Shown here: in pieces, positions 24,784-32,858 of the stretch
Layout of the letters: each line of letters opens with the position of its first letter
Numbering within the stretch: the stretch's first letter is position 1
NCBI GenBank assembly: GCA_963742585.1
Contig: CAVUMI010000006.1
Location: 496,001 to 560,000, forward strand
Origin: JACDEA01 sp963742585
GTDB lineage: Bacteria > Actinomycetota > Acidimicrobiia > Acidimicrobiales > JACDEA01
Direction: 5' to 3'
DNA: 64,000 nucleotides
The notes under the pieces: generated by a model
The model's database searches: none
What the model was told of the DNA's origin: nothing
What the model saw: only the letters and a program-made list of their open reading frames with translations
Translations under genes and position numbers: made by a program

Positions 24784-25853
24784 CTACTGGCCCGCCGCGA
24801 ACTCCTGCACCATCTGACGCGCCTCTTCGTCGCGGTACTGCACGGGCGGCGACTTCATGAAGTAGGCCGACGGCCCGAGAAGCGGCCCGCCGATGCCGCG
24901 ATCCATGGCGACCTTCGCGCAGCGCACTGCATCGATGATGACGCCGGCTGAGTTCGGCGAGTCGTGGACCTCGAGCTTGAGCTCGACGGTCAACGGCACA
25001 TCCCCGAAGTTGCGGCCCTCGAGACGGATGAGCGCCCACTTGCGGTCCTCGAGCCACGGTACGTGGTCGGACGGGCCGATGTGTACGTCGCGGTCGCTGA
25101 TCCCTTGGTCGATCTGGCTCGTGACCGACTGGGTCTTGCTGATCTTCTTGGACTTGAGCCGCGACCGCTCGAGCATGTTCATGAAGTCCATATTCCCGCC
25201 GAAGTTGAGCTGATACGTGTGGTCGATCGTGGTGCCGCGGTCCTCGAAGAGCCGGGCCAGAGTTCGGTGCACGATCGTGGCGCCGACCTGAGACTTGATG
25301 TCGTCGCCAACGATCGGCACCCCCGCCACCGCGAACTTCTCGGCCCATTCAGGGTCGCTCGCAATGAACACGGGAATGGCGTTGACGAACGCCACGCCCG
25401 CGTCGATGCACGCTTGCGCGTAGTACTTCTGGGCCAGCTCAGAACCAACCGGGAGGTAGGACACGAGCACGTCGGCGCCGCGGCGCGCAGCGCCTCAGTG
25501 ACATCGATCTGGGGCAGCGGTGACTCCTCGGCGACCTCGCGGTAGAACTCGCCGAACCCGTCGAGCGTGGGCGCCCGCTGCACGGTGACGCCGAGCTGGG
25601 GCACCTCGGAGAACTTGATCGTGTTGTTGAGGCCGGCGAAGACCGCCTTCCCGAGGTCGATGCCGACCTTGGTGGCGTCGACGTCGAAGGCGGCTACGAA
25701 CTCGACGTCGCCCACGTGGTAGCCGCCCAACTCGACATGCATGAGGCCCGGGACCGACTCGGTGGGGTCGGCGTCGCGGTAGTACTCGACGCCCTGCACC
25801 AGCGAACTAGCGCAGTTGCCGACACCAGCGATAGCGACTCGTACCTTCTTCAT
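24784..25853 (-). CDS. ino1: Inositol-3-phosphate synthase (actinobacterial type), one-base frame break
   Basis: Ino1 converts glucose-6-phosphate to inositol-3-phosphate, the first step toward phosphatidylinositol and mycothiol. It starts at ATG 25853 (MKKVRVAIAGVGNCASSLVQG, the NAD-binding loop). The frame breaks after DVTEALRAA; the next frame resumes ADVLVSYLPVGSEL and continues with NFGGNMDFMNM to a family-like end. One missing base near 25479-25482 in a GGCGCCGCGG run restores 356 residues, the actinobacterial length. The start overlaps the padR stop (ATGA), the same padR-ino1 pair as Rv0047c-Rv0046c in M. tuberculosis. Confidence 0.93.
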
Positions 25854-26455
25854 GGTCGTGCCTTTCCTTTGGGGGTGCGCTCGGCGGCCAGCAACCGGTC
25901 GAGCCACGAGATGTCGTGTTCAGTGAGTTCGGTGTCGCGCTTGGCGAGGGACTCCGCGTAGGCATCGCGCTGGCGGGTGCCGCGCGCCCGGCGAAGGCGC
26001 TCAACGAGGAGGGCTCGGCGTCGTTCGAACATGCCGACCCGCTGATCGGGCGGGAGGAAACGAGCAAAGGCGACGCGCAGATTGAAGAGGCGGTCGTCGT
26101 CGGCGACGGCGTTGTCGGCAGCGAGGAGTTCGGTGAAGAGCTCTTCGCCACGCGACGTGATCCGGTACACCTTCTTGCTCCGCCCACCCTGCCGCGGCGG
26201 CCGGCGGGTGGCGCGATACGCGGCCAGCTCACCACCAAGCGAACCAGTCATCGGCACGGGCGGCGTGGGATCGGTGGCGGTGGTCGCCGCGACGGCGCCG
26301 GCCCGCTCCAGCCGTCCCAAGGCGGGGTAGAGCGACCCGAATGACACGCTCGACAGCGCACCCAGCGTCTCGCTGAGGCGCTTCTTCAACTCGTAGCCGT
26401 GGAGATCCTGCTCTTTCAGGAGCCCCAGGATGGCCAGTTCCAACACGTTGCTCAC
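25850..26455 (-). CDS. PadR family transcriptional regulator (ino1 operon)
   Basis: The 201-residue protein begins VLELAILGLLKEQDLHGYELKKRL and has the PadR winged-helix signature FGSLYPALGRLERAG, a wing region extended by an Ala/Pro-rich insert, VYRITSRGEELF, and a C-terminal dimerisation helix. The GTG start at 26455 directly abuts a long palindrome. That suggests autoregulation, a very short or leaderless transcript, and joint control of ino1 with which it overlaps by four bases. Confidence 0.92.
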   Translation of the reverse strand: MSNVLELAILGLLKEQDLHGYELKKRLSETLGALSSVSFGSLYPALGRLERAGAVAATTATDPTPPVPMTGSLGGELAAYRATRRPPRQGGRSKKVYRITSRGEELFTELLAADNAVADDDRLFNLRVAFARFLPPDQRVGMFERRRALLVERLRRARGTRQRDAYAESLAKRDTELTEHDISWLDRLLAAERTPKGKARP

Positions 26456-26490
26456 CTTAGCCGATATATCGGCTCGATATATCGGCTAAG
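26456..26490. promoter_or_regulatory. Double palindromic operator at the padR start
   Basis: Two copies of CGATATATCG lie in tandem inside a larger imperfect inverted repeat bounded by CTTAGC and GCTAAG. The left copy alone forms AGCCGATATATCGGCT, a perfect 16-mer. It is strongly AT-rich relative to its surroundings and touches the padR start codon. A TATAT element seven bases before GTG could be the -10 of a leaderless transcript. This is the layout expected of a PadR autorepressor site; binding is inferred. Confidence 0.75.
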
Positions 26491-26519
26491 CACGATGCTG
26501 GGTGACGATGACAGACCTG

Positions 26520-26850
26520 TCATGAGGCGTGAAGGGAGGCGGCGGGGGCTGGGGGTCCCCCGCCGCACCGCGGAGGGCGACTCCCGGAGCGAAGCGGAGG
26601 GTCGTGAGGCGTGGAGGGAGGCGGCGGGGGCTGGGGGTCCCCCGCCGCACCGCGGAGGGCGACTCCCGGAGCGAAGCGGAGGGTCGTGAGGCGTGGAGGG
26701 AGGCGGCGGGGGCTGGGGGTCCCCCGCCGCACCGCGGAGGGCGACTCCCGGAGCGAAGCGGAGGGTCGTGAGGCGTGGAGGGAGGCGGCGGGGGCTGGGG
26801 GTCCCCCGCCGCACCGCGGAGGGCGACTCCCGGAGCGAAGCGGAGGGTCG
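26520..26850. repeat. Four tandem copies of an 82-bp GC-rich unit
   Basis: The unit (beginning GTGAGGCGTGGAGGGAGGCG) repeats with an 82-base period, anchored at GTCG positions 26601, 26683, 26765 and 26847. The last three copies are identical; the first differs at one base (GTGAAGG). Each unit contains GGCGGGGG and CCCCCGCC able to pair as a hairpin. The period is not a multiple of three, so the apparent open frames through it are artefacts. With the padR operator it fills the ~400-base gap between padR and the DUF5318 gene. I see no gene inside. Confidence 0.92.
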
Positions 26851-26859
26851 TCCGACGCA

Positions 26860-27306
26860 ATGAATAGAGGGCTACCCTTCGCAGCGGTGAGCTTTCGGCC
26901 TGAGGCGCTCCGCGGTGGGGGTCCTTCCGGTAGCGAACGCCGGGGTGACGTCGACTACCGGCTGGCCAAGAACGCGATCATCTCGGAGTTCCGCAAGGGC
27001 CGGCTGGGTCGTCCGGAGGTGTGCGACGCACACCCTGAGTTGGTGCGGGCCGCCCGCCAGGTGGGCCAGCCCACCGACGAGGAGTGCCCAATCTGCGAGA
27101 CCGCGGACGTGGTCCACGTCTCGTACGTCTTCGGACCCCGGCTACCGGCCCACGGCCGCTGTGTGACAACAAAGAAGGAACTAACGGTCTTCGCCCGCAA
27201 ATCAACGGTGAACACGTGCTATGTCGTGGAGGTGTGCCCCGAGTGCTCGTGGAATCACCTGGCGCGTACCTTCACGCTCGGCGGGCCAACGGCGTCGAGC
27301 TCCTGA
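26860..27306 (+). CDS. DUF5318 zinc-ribbon protein (Rv0049-like)
   Basis: From ATG 26860 the protein has 148 residues. The conserved part starts VDYRLAKNAIISEFRKGRLG and has paired cysteines CPICE and CPECSW, likely a zinc site, with YVVEVCPECSWNHL near the C-terminus. The first ~25 residues look non-conserved, so GTG near 26887 is an alternative start. This family lies between padR/ino1 and ponA in mycobacteria too, and its role is unknown. The C-terminus overlaps the possible start of the next gene. Confidence 0.82.
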   Translation: MNRGLPFAAVSFRPEALRGGGPSGSERRGDVDYRLAKNAIISEFRKGRLGRPEVCDAHPELVRAARQVGQPTDEECPICETADVVHVSYVFGPRLPAHGRCVTTKKELTVFARKSTVNTCYVVEVCPECSWNHLARTFTLGGPTASSS

Positions 27307-27794
27307 AGCTGGGCGCCACCGGCGCCGCGGCCGCGCTCCTTCTCACCACCAGTGGCGACGCGTTCGTCGTAGTCGCGCTGCTCGGGCTGGCGTCGCTCGA
27401 GGTGACCTCGACGGCCGTAGCCGCCGCGGCCTTCACCGCGGTCCTGCTGCGGTGGGGGTCGAGCGGCCTTGCCGCGGTGGCCGGCGCGCAGGGAGTGCTC
27501 GGCCCGGCCATAGCCGTGGCGCCGTGGACGGGCGCGGCGTCCGCGGGTGCGGCGGCTACCGCGCTCATCTGCGTCGCACCGCCGGGGCCACCGGCGCTGG
27601 CATTCGGACTGGCCGCCGGTGTCGTCGCGTCCGGCCCGGCCGGAACCTCGACGACCCGCCTGGCGATCCGGCTTGGCGCCGGAATCGTTGGCGCCCTCCT
27701 TGCGTTTGCTGTCGCCCGGCGCCCCGTCGGTCGCCGCCGCCGGCTGGGTGTCGTCGCCGGCGTCCTGGCCGTGGCCTTGGCGTTGCCCGGATGA
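27243..27794 (+). CDS. Ala-rich polytopic membrane protein, unknown
   Basis: The frame gives up to 183 residues with about five hydrophobic segments (ATGAAAALLLTTSGDAFVVV, VVALLGLASLEVTSTAV, AAAFTAVLL and others) and a basic segment RRPVGRRRR before a last span. The start is uncertain: GTG 27243 and GTG 27249 both lie within the DUF5318 gene and no later start is visible. The stop overlaps the next gene as ATGA, which supports a true operon. No family recognised. Confidence 0.55.
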   Translation: MLVESPGAYLHARRANGVELLKLGATGAAAALLLTTSGDAFVVVALLGLASLEVTSTAVAAAAFTAVLLRWGSSGLAAVAGAQGVLGPAIAVAPWTGAASAGAAATALICVAPPGPPALAFGLAAGVVASGPAGTSTTRLAIRLGAGIVGALLAFAVARRPVGRRRRLGVVAGVLAVALALPG

Positions 27795-28999
27795 TCACCC
27801 AGCGCAACGCACGTACCGCCATCGCGGTGAACCGGTGGTGGTGGCCGGTGACCGGTGCCGGTGTCGCCGCCGCCTGGATCGGCGTCGCGCTTGCCCACAG
27901 CACCCGCTTCCCACCCCTTTCGGCTGCCGTCGCCGCCGGCACGGCGATCCTGGCCGCTGCCCCACCGCTTCCGGTGGCCGGCACGCCGGGGCTGACCGGG
28001 GTCGTCGCGCTCCTCGTGCTTCCGCTCGCGGTTGCCGAGGCGGCACGAGGGGGCAACGCCGCGCCGCTGGGAGCGGTGCTGGGCGTGCTGGCGCTGCTGG
28101 CGCTCTTCGCGGACATACACGAGCGCGGGCGTTCCGTCCCGCTGCTGGCGATGGCGATCGGTTTGGCCGGCGTCGTGACCGGCTTGACCGCAGGCTCGCT
28201 GGTGGCTGATCGCGTGCGTCTCGCGATCGCCGATCGCCCCTCTGCTGCGGTGGTGCTGGCTGGTGCCGCGTTGGTGCTGGTCGCGGTGGACCATCGCAGC
28301 CGGGCGGAGCGGGCGGTGCTGGCCCCGGTTCTCCTCGCCGCCCTGCTGGCCGCGCCCGCGCTTCCGCCACTCGCGCTCATTCTCGGATGGGGGACGCTGG
28401 CGGCGGGCAGTGCGCTGCTGCACCGGCCAACGGTCGCCCTGGGCGGCCTGGCGGTGGTGGCGACGGCCGCCGGTGCCGGTCCCGCCGGGTTGCTCCTCGC
28501 CACCGGCGCGGTGCTCGCTGCCGCACTGGACGCGCGCGTCGCTGCCGTGTGCGGACTGCCCGGCGCCGTCGTGCTGGCCAACCTCTTGGCCGGGCGCGAA
28601 CTCACCGCGGTGAGCTCGTCGACCGGGGTAGTGCTCGCGGTGGTCGCCGTGGCGCTGGCGTTTCGGCTTGGAGGCGGCGCGCGGTTCGACGGCGGGCGCC
28701 CCACCGCGTGGGTTCTGGCCGCGTGGCTCGTGATCGCCCCGAGCACCTGGGACTTCACCGGCGCGGGCGGCCTCGACGCGTACGACACCGGCGCCCTGCG
28801 AGCGCTGGCTACGGGGGGGCTGGTCGCGCTGGTCGTCCTCTTCCGTCGCGGCGGTGAGTTCGCCTGGTCGGCGGACGTCGCCGAGCCGGACGAGGGCGTC
28901 CCGGCGGTCGGTCATCCGGCCGTGACCGGGACGGTCGCCGCCCTGGCGACGGTGGTGAGCGTGGGGTGGTTGGTAGTGTCCGTCGTTCGCCTGCACTGA
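27791..28999 (+). CDS. Large Ala/Leu-rich polytopic membrane protein, unknown
   Basis: From ATG 27791 the 402-residue protein is almost entirely hydrophobic, with about ten to twelve predicted membrane segments and few charged loops (for example DIHERGRSVP and DHRSRAER). No catalytic motif stands out. It overlaps the upstream membrane gene by four bases and ends 28 bases before ponA, so the three may be cotranscribed and the pair may serve envelope synthesis. A long antisense open frame through the same region is a base-composition artefact. Confidence 0.6.
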   Translation: MITQRNARTAIAVNRWWWPVTGAGVAAAWIGVALAHSTRFPPLSAAVAAGTAILAAAPPLPVAGTPGLTGVVALLVLPLAVAEAARGGNAAPLGAVLGVLALLALFADIHERGRSVPLLAMAIGLAGVVTGLTAGSLVADRVRLAIADRPSAAVVLAGAALVLVAVDHRSRAERAVLAPVLLAALLAAPALPPLALILGWGTLAAGSALLHRPTVALGGLAVVATAAGAGPAGLLLATGAVLAAALDARVAAVCGLPGAVVLANLLAGRELTAVSSSTGVVLAVVAVALAFRLGGGARFDGGRPTAWVLAAWLVIAPSTWDFTGAGGLDAYDTGALRALATGGLVALVVLFRRGGEFAWSADVAEPDEGVPAVGHPAVTGTVAALATVVSVGWLVVSVVRLH

Positions 29000-29027
29000 G
29001 GTTCCGTACTGACTGGCCCGGTTTCCA

Positions 29028-31175
29028 ATGCCCGCTAAACCCCGTGGACGCCGCCCCGTTCAGCGCCGGAGCTGGGCGTGGCGGCACCGCCGAGCGCTGT
29101 TCTTCGCGGTGTTCCTCGGCTTCACTGGGCTGGCCGCCGCCGCGTACGTGATGATCCGCGTCCCGCTCCCGACGACCGACGTCCCCCAACAGACCACGTT
29201 TCTCACCGATGTCACCGGCGCGCGGCTCGCTTCACTGACCGCAACGGAGGACCGCGTCAACGTGAAGCTCTCGCAGGTGCCGACGGTCGTGCAGCAAGCC
29301 GTCCTGGCCTCGGAGGACAAGAACTTCTTTCGCCACAGCGGGATCGACCCTGTGGGCATCGCCCACGCGTTTTGGAACGACCTTCGCAACCGCGGCGCGC
29401 TCCAAGGCGGGTCGACCATCACGCAGCAGTACGTGAAGAACACCTACACGCAGTCGGAGCGCACGATCTCCCGCAAGATTCGTGAGGCGGCGCTGTCGAT
29501 CAAGGTCGAACGCAAGCTCAGCAAACGCGAAATCCTCGAGCGCTACCTCAACACGATCTACTTCGGCCGCGGCGCGTACGGCGTCGAGGCGGCGTCGCGC
29601 GCGTACTTCGGTAAGGACGTCGAAGGTCTGGGTTTGAAGGAGGCCGCCTACCTGGCCGGACTGATTCGTGCGCCGCAGGTCGCCGACGCGTTGGTGGCGC
29701 CGGAGGTGGCGCGCAGCCGCCGTCACAACACGCTGGTGGCGATGCGGCGCGCCGGGATGATCTCGGATGCCGACGTGGCCGAGGTCGACGCCATTCCGTT
29801 CCCCACGAGCCAACCCGGGGGGTACGTGATCGATCAGGGCAAGCTCGAGCCCAAGATTGTCGACGAGAAGAGCACCGGCTATTTCGTCGACTACGTCCGG
29901 CGGCAACTCGAGCGGGACTACGGCGGGTCCGCGGTCTTCGGCGGCGGGCTCGTCGTCAAGACCACGCTCGACCGCCGCATGCAGACGCAGGCGTACGACG
30001 CGGTCTACAAGACGCTCGACCAGCCCGAGACCGATCCCGCTGGCGCGCTGGTCGCCGTCGACGAGAACGGCAACATCAAGGCGATGGTGGGCGGTCGCGA
30101 CGTAAAGGAGTCGCAGGTAAACCTGGCCGTCGGCCGGGGGGGCGGCGGCCTCGGACGTCAGGCGGGCTCGACGTTCAAGCCGTTCCTGCTCGCCGAGGCG
30201 GTGCGCCAGAACTACACAGTCGAGTCGGCGTTTCCCGCGCCGCCCAAGATCATCTTGCCGAAGGCCGACAATGGCAAGGACTGGCCGGTGAAGAACTACG
30301 AAGACAAGGACTACGGCGGCGAGGTCAACCTCATCGACGCCACGCGCAACTCGGTCAACACGGTGTACGCGCAGGCCGTCGTCACGCTCGGCGCCAGCAA
30401 GCTCAAGTCGATGGCCGAGCAGCTTGGCGTGAAGTCACCGCTGCCGGCGGTCAACTCGCTCGTGCTGGGAACCGCCGACGTGTCACCCATGGAGATGGCC
30501 TCGGCGTTCTCCACATTCGGCAACCGCGGTGAACGGGTGGAGCCGCGCACGATTCTGGAAGTGAAGGGGCCCGACGGCAGCGTGCTCTACAAGGCACCGG
30601 CCAAGCCCGACCGCAAGCGGGTGTTGACCACCAAGCAGGCCGACGTCGTCAACTTCGTCCTGCGCCAGGTCGTCGAGCGCGGGTCGGGTACCGGCGCGTC
30701 GTTCAGCAAGATCGGTTCGCTGGTGGGCAAGACCGGAACGACCAACGACTTCGGAGACGCCTGGTTCGTCGGCTCGACCACCAAGCTGTCTGCCGCGGTG
30801 TGGATGGGATTCCCGGAGGGCGCGAGCCACCACATGGATGACGTGCGCGGTCAGAAGGTGACCGGCAGCGGCTTCCCGGCGACGATCTTCAAACGCTTCA
30901 TGCAGGCGGCGACCCGGAACATGACGTTGGGCTCGTTCCCCGACGTGCGGGAGTTCCCCGGCGAGGTTCTCAAGGGCGACCGGATCAAGTACGAGATCTC
31001 GTCCTCAACGACGAGCCCCGGCCCGATCACGACGCGCTCGAGCCTGCCGCCCACCACACTCCCGGGCGGTCCGATGCCGACCGACCAACCGACCTGGCAG
31101 ACCGCACCAACCCGGCCGCCGCGCACGATTCCCGACGATCGAACGACGACGACCAAGAGACGGCGCCGGAACTAA
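29028..31175 (+). CDS. ponA: Bifunctional penicillin-binding protein (class A, PonA)
   Basis: This 715-residue wall synthase has an N-terminal membrane anchor (ALFFAVFLGFTGLAAAAYVM) and a glycosyltransferase domain with VLASEDKNFFRHSGID (catalytic Glu near 96), GGSTITQQYVKN and LERYLNTIYFGRGAYG. The transpeptidase domain has SxxK in GSTFKPF (serine near 381), SVN and KTG in VGKTGTTNDFGDAWF (near 567). A Pro/Thr-rich tail of about 50 residues and a basic end follow. The position after DUF5318 and before rpsF matches mycobacterial ponA1. Start ATG 29028. Confidence 0.95.
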   Translation: MPAKPRGRRPVQRRSWAWRHRRALFFAVFLGFTGLAAAAYVMIRVPLPTTDVPQQTTFLTDVTGARLASLTATEDRVNVKLSQVPTVVQQAVLASEDKNFFRHSGIDPVGIAHAFWNDLRNRGALQGGSTITQQYVKNTYTQSERTISRKIREAALSIKVERKLSKREILERYLNTIYFGRGAYGVEAASRAYFGKDVEGLGLKEAAYLAGLIRAPQVADALVAPEVARSRRHNTLVAMRRAGMISDADVAEVDAIPFPTSQPGGYVIDQGKLEPKIVDEKSTGYFVDYVRRQLERDYGGSAVFGGGLVVKTTLDRRMQTQAYDAVYKTLDQPETDPAGALVAVDENGNIKAMVGGRDVKESQVNLAVGRGGGGLGRQAGSTFKPFLLAEAVRQNYTVESAFPAPPKIILPKADNGKDWPVKNYEDKDYGGEVNLIDATRNSVNTVYAQAVVTLGASKLKSMAEQLGVKSPLPAVNSLVLGTADVSPMEMASAFSTFGNRGERVEPRTILEVKGPDGSVLYKAPAKPDRKRVLTTKQADVVNFVLRQVVERGSGTGASFSKIGSLVGKTGTTNDFGDAWFVGSTTKLSAAVWMGFPEGASHHMDDVRGQKVTGSGFPATIFKRFMQAATRNMTLGSFPDVREFPGEVLKGDRIKYEISSSTTSPGPITTRSSLPPTTLPGGPMPTDQPTWQTAPTRPPRTIPDDRTTTTKRRRRN

Positions 31176-31184
31176 GCCGGCGAT

Positions 31185-31355
31185 CTAGTCGGACGGCTCG
31201 TGGGGGTACTGCGAGCGGCACGAGAAGCACCACAACTCGGGCTCTTCCAGCGTTGTGGACGACCCGGGCGTATCCCAGGCCTCGGGCACGACGTAGGTGC
31301 GTCGGACGAGCGCGAGGTCGTCGTCTTCTCCAGCGCAGTTCTCGCAAACGCGCAT
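31185..31355 (-). CDS. Small zinc-ribbon protein
   Basis: From ATG 31355 a 56-residue protein carries two CxxC pairs: CENC near the N-terminus and CFSC near the C-terminus (ELWCFSCRSQYPHEP). That arrangement suits a single zinc ribbon. It converges on ponA and is divergent from panB by about 70 bases. Although short, the spacing of the cysteines and the clean ATG support a gene. Its function is unknown. Confidence 0.6.
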   Translation of the reverse strand: MRVCENCAGEDDDLALVRRTYVVPEAWDTPGSSTTLEEPELWCFSCRSQYPHEPSD

Positions 31356-31424
31356 CACCGGGGTGAAGCTACACTTCTCCTTACCGCCGGCAGCCATGTG
31401 GCGCTGGACGGGGAGGAGGGCGTT

Positions 31425-32294
31425 ATGCCTGCTGCTACGACGTCGGTCACCGTTCCTGACATTCGCGCCAGCAAGGGCGGCGAGCCATTGGTGATGGTCA
31501 CGGCCTATGACGCCCCCGGCGCTCGCATCGCCGATGAAGCCGGCGTCGACATGATCCTCGTGGGCGACTCGCTGGCGATGGTGGTGCTCGGCTACGACGA
31601 CACGCTCCAGGTCACGATCGAGGACATGGCGCATCACACCGCGGCGGTCGCCCGAGCCCGCCCGCGCCCGCTCATCGTCGGTGACCTGCCGTGGCTCAGC
31701 TACCACGTGAGCGTTGAGGACACCGTCCGCAATGCGGCCACCCTTGTCCGCGCCGGCGCCCAGGCGGTGAAGCTCGAGGGCGGGGCAAAGCGCCTGCCGA
31801 TGATCCACGCCATCCTCGACGCCGAGGTACCGGTGATGGGTCACCTGGGACTCACGCCGCAGTCGATCCACACGATCGGCGGCTTCAAGGTGCAGGGCAA
31901 GCAGGCCGACGCCGCCACGCTGATGGTCGAGGACGCCATCGCCCTCGCCGAGGCCGGGTGCTTCGCCATCGTCCTCGAGGCGGTGCCCGATGCGGTGGCC
32001 AGGCTGGTGACCGAAGCCGTCGCCGTGCCCACCATCGGCATCGGCGCCGGATCCGCATGCGACGGGCAGGTGCTCGTGTTCCATGATCTGCTGGGCATCG
32101 AAGACCGGGTCCGCCCCAAGTTCGTTCGCCGGTACGCGTCGCTCAAGGACGACGCCGTCGCCGCGATGAGTACCTACGCCAGCGATGTGCGTTCCCGACG
32201 GTTCCCCTCGGAGGCCGAGACGTACCACCTTTCGGAAGAGGCGTCCGCGCTGCTTGGTCTGTACGGCAGCGGAGGTGCTAGCAAGAGCGCGTGA
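31425..32294 (+). CDS. panB: 3-methyl-2-oxobutanoate hydroxymethyltransferase
   Basis: PanB makes ketopantoate from alpha-ketoisovalerate and methylene-tetrahydrofolate, the first committed step of pantothenate and CoA synthesis. The 289-residue protein has VMVTAYDAPGARIADEAGVD, the metal-binding VGDSLAMVVLGYDDT, AVKLEGGAK, PVMGHLGLTPQSIH and TIGIGAGSACDGQVLV, all diagnostic. ATG 31425 has GGGAGGAGGG five bases upstream. The stop overlaps the DUF192 gene as GTGA. Confidence 0.95.
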   Translation: MPAATTSVTVPDIRASKGGEPLVMVTAYDAPGARIADEAGVDMILVGDSLAMVVLGYDDTLQVTIEDMAHHTAAVARARPRPLIVGDLPWLSYHVSVEDTVRNAATLVRAGAQAVKLEGGAKRLPMIHAILDAEVPVMGHLGLTPQSIHTIGGFKVQGKQADAATLMVEDAIALAEAGCFAIVLEAVPDAVARLVTEAVAVPTIGIGAGSACDGQVLVFHDLLGIEDRVRPKFVRRYASLKDDAVAAMSTYASDVRSRRFPSEAETYHLSEEASALLGLYGSGGASKSA

Positions 32295-32848
32295 CCCGAC
32301 TTGCCACCGCGCTCGACACCGAGGGGGGTGTGCGGTTTCTGTGGTGGCTCATCGGCGGGTCGCTGCTCGTCGCGTTCTTCGTGTTCCTGGCCGTCGGTGC
32401 TAATGGACCCGATGATCCCTCGGTCGCGGCGCGCCAAGGCGTGGCCGGCTTCGACACCGTCGCAATCTCGATCCAGCACGGGTCGGTGACCGACGACTTC
32501 TGCGCGCTCCTGGCGGCCACCGACTCCCAGCGCCAACAAGGGATGATGGGTCGGCACGACCTCGGCGGCCTCGACGCGATGGTGTTCGCTTTTCCCGCGG
32601 CCATCGACCCCCGCCAGGCGGTCTTCCACAACCGCAAGGTGCCCATCGCCCTCTCCGTCGCCTGGTTCGACGCGGACGGAAAGTTCCTGTCGAGCGCGGA
32701 CATGGACCCGTGTGGCGACCTGCCCACCTGTCCGCGCGTGAACGCGAGCGGCCGCTTCAAGTACGCGCTCGAGGTTCCTAAGGGCGGACTCGGCCGGCTC
32801 GGCGTGGGCCCCAACGCCAATCTCACTCTCGGCACCGCAGGCTGCTGA
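32291..32848 (+). CDS. Membrane-anchored DUF192 protein
   Basis: The 185-residue protein has one membrane anchor (FLWWLIGGSLLVAFFVFLAVG) then an extracytoplasmic DUF192 domain: CALLAATDSQRQQGMMGRHDL, MVFAFPA, VPIALSVAWFDADGKF and ALEVPKGGLGRLGV. The family has a small beta-barrel fold and no firmly known role. Cysteines at DPCGDLPTCP could form a disulfide. GTG 32291 is translationally coupled to panB. Confidence 0.85.
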   Translation: MTRLATALDTEGGVRFLWWLIGGSLLVAFFVFLAVGANGPDDPSVAARQGVAGFDTVAISIQHGSVTDDFCALLAATDSQRQQGMMGRHDLGGLDAMVFAFPAAIDPRQAVFHNRKVPIALSVAWFDADGKFLSSADMDPCGDLPTCPRVNASGRFKYALEVPKGGLGRLGVGPNANLTLGTAGC

Positions 32849-32858
32849 GCGCGCTCTA

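Noticed and set aside
26520..26850. CRISPR array
   Set aside because: The units are directly adjacent with no unique spacers, the period is 82 bases, and no cas gene is present.
27272..28996. Long antisense open frame (574 residues)
   Set aside because: Its product is compositionally biased (Arg/Gln/His/Gly) with no motif, and the plus strand has a coherent membrane protein.
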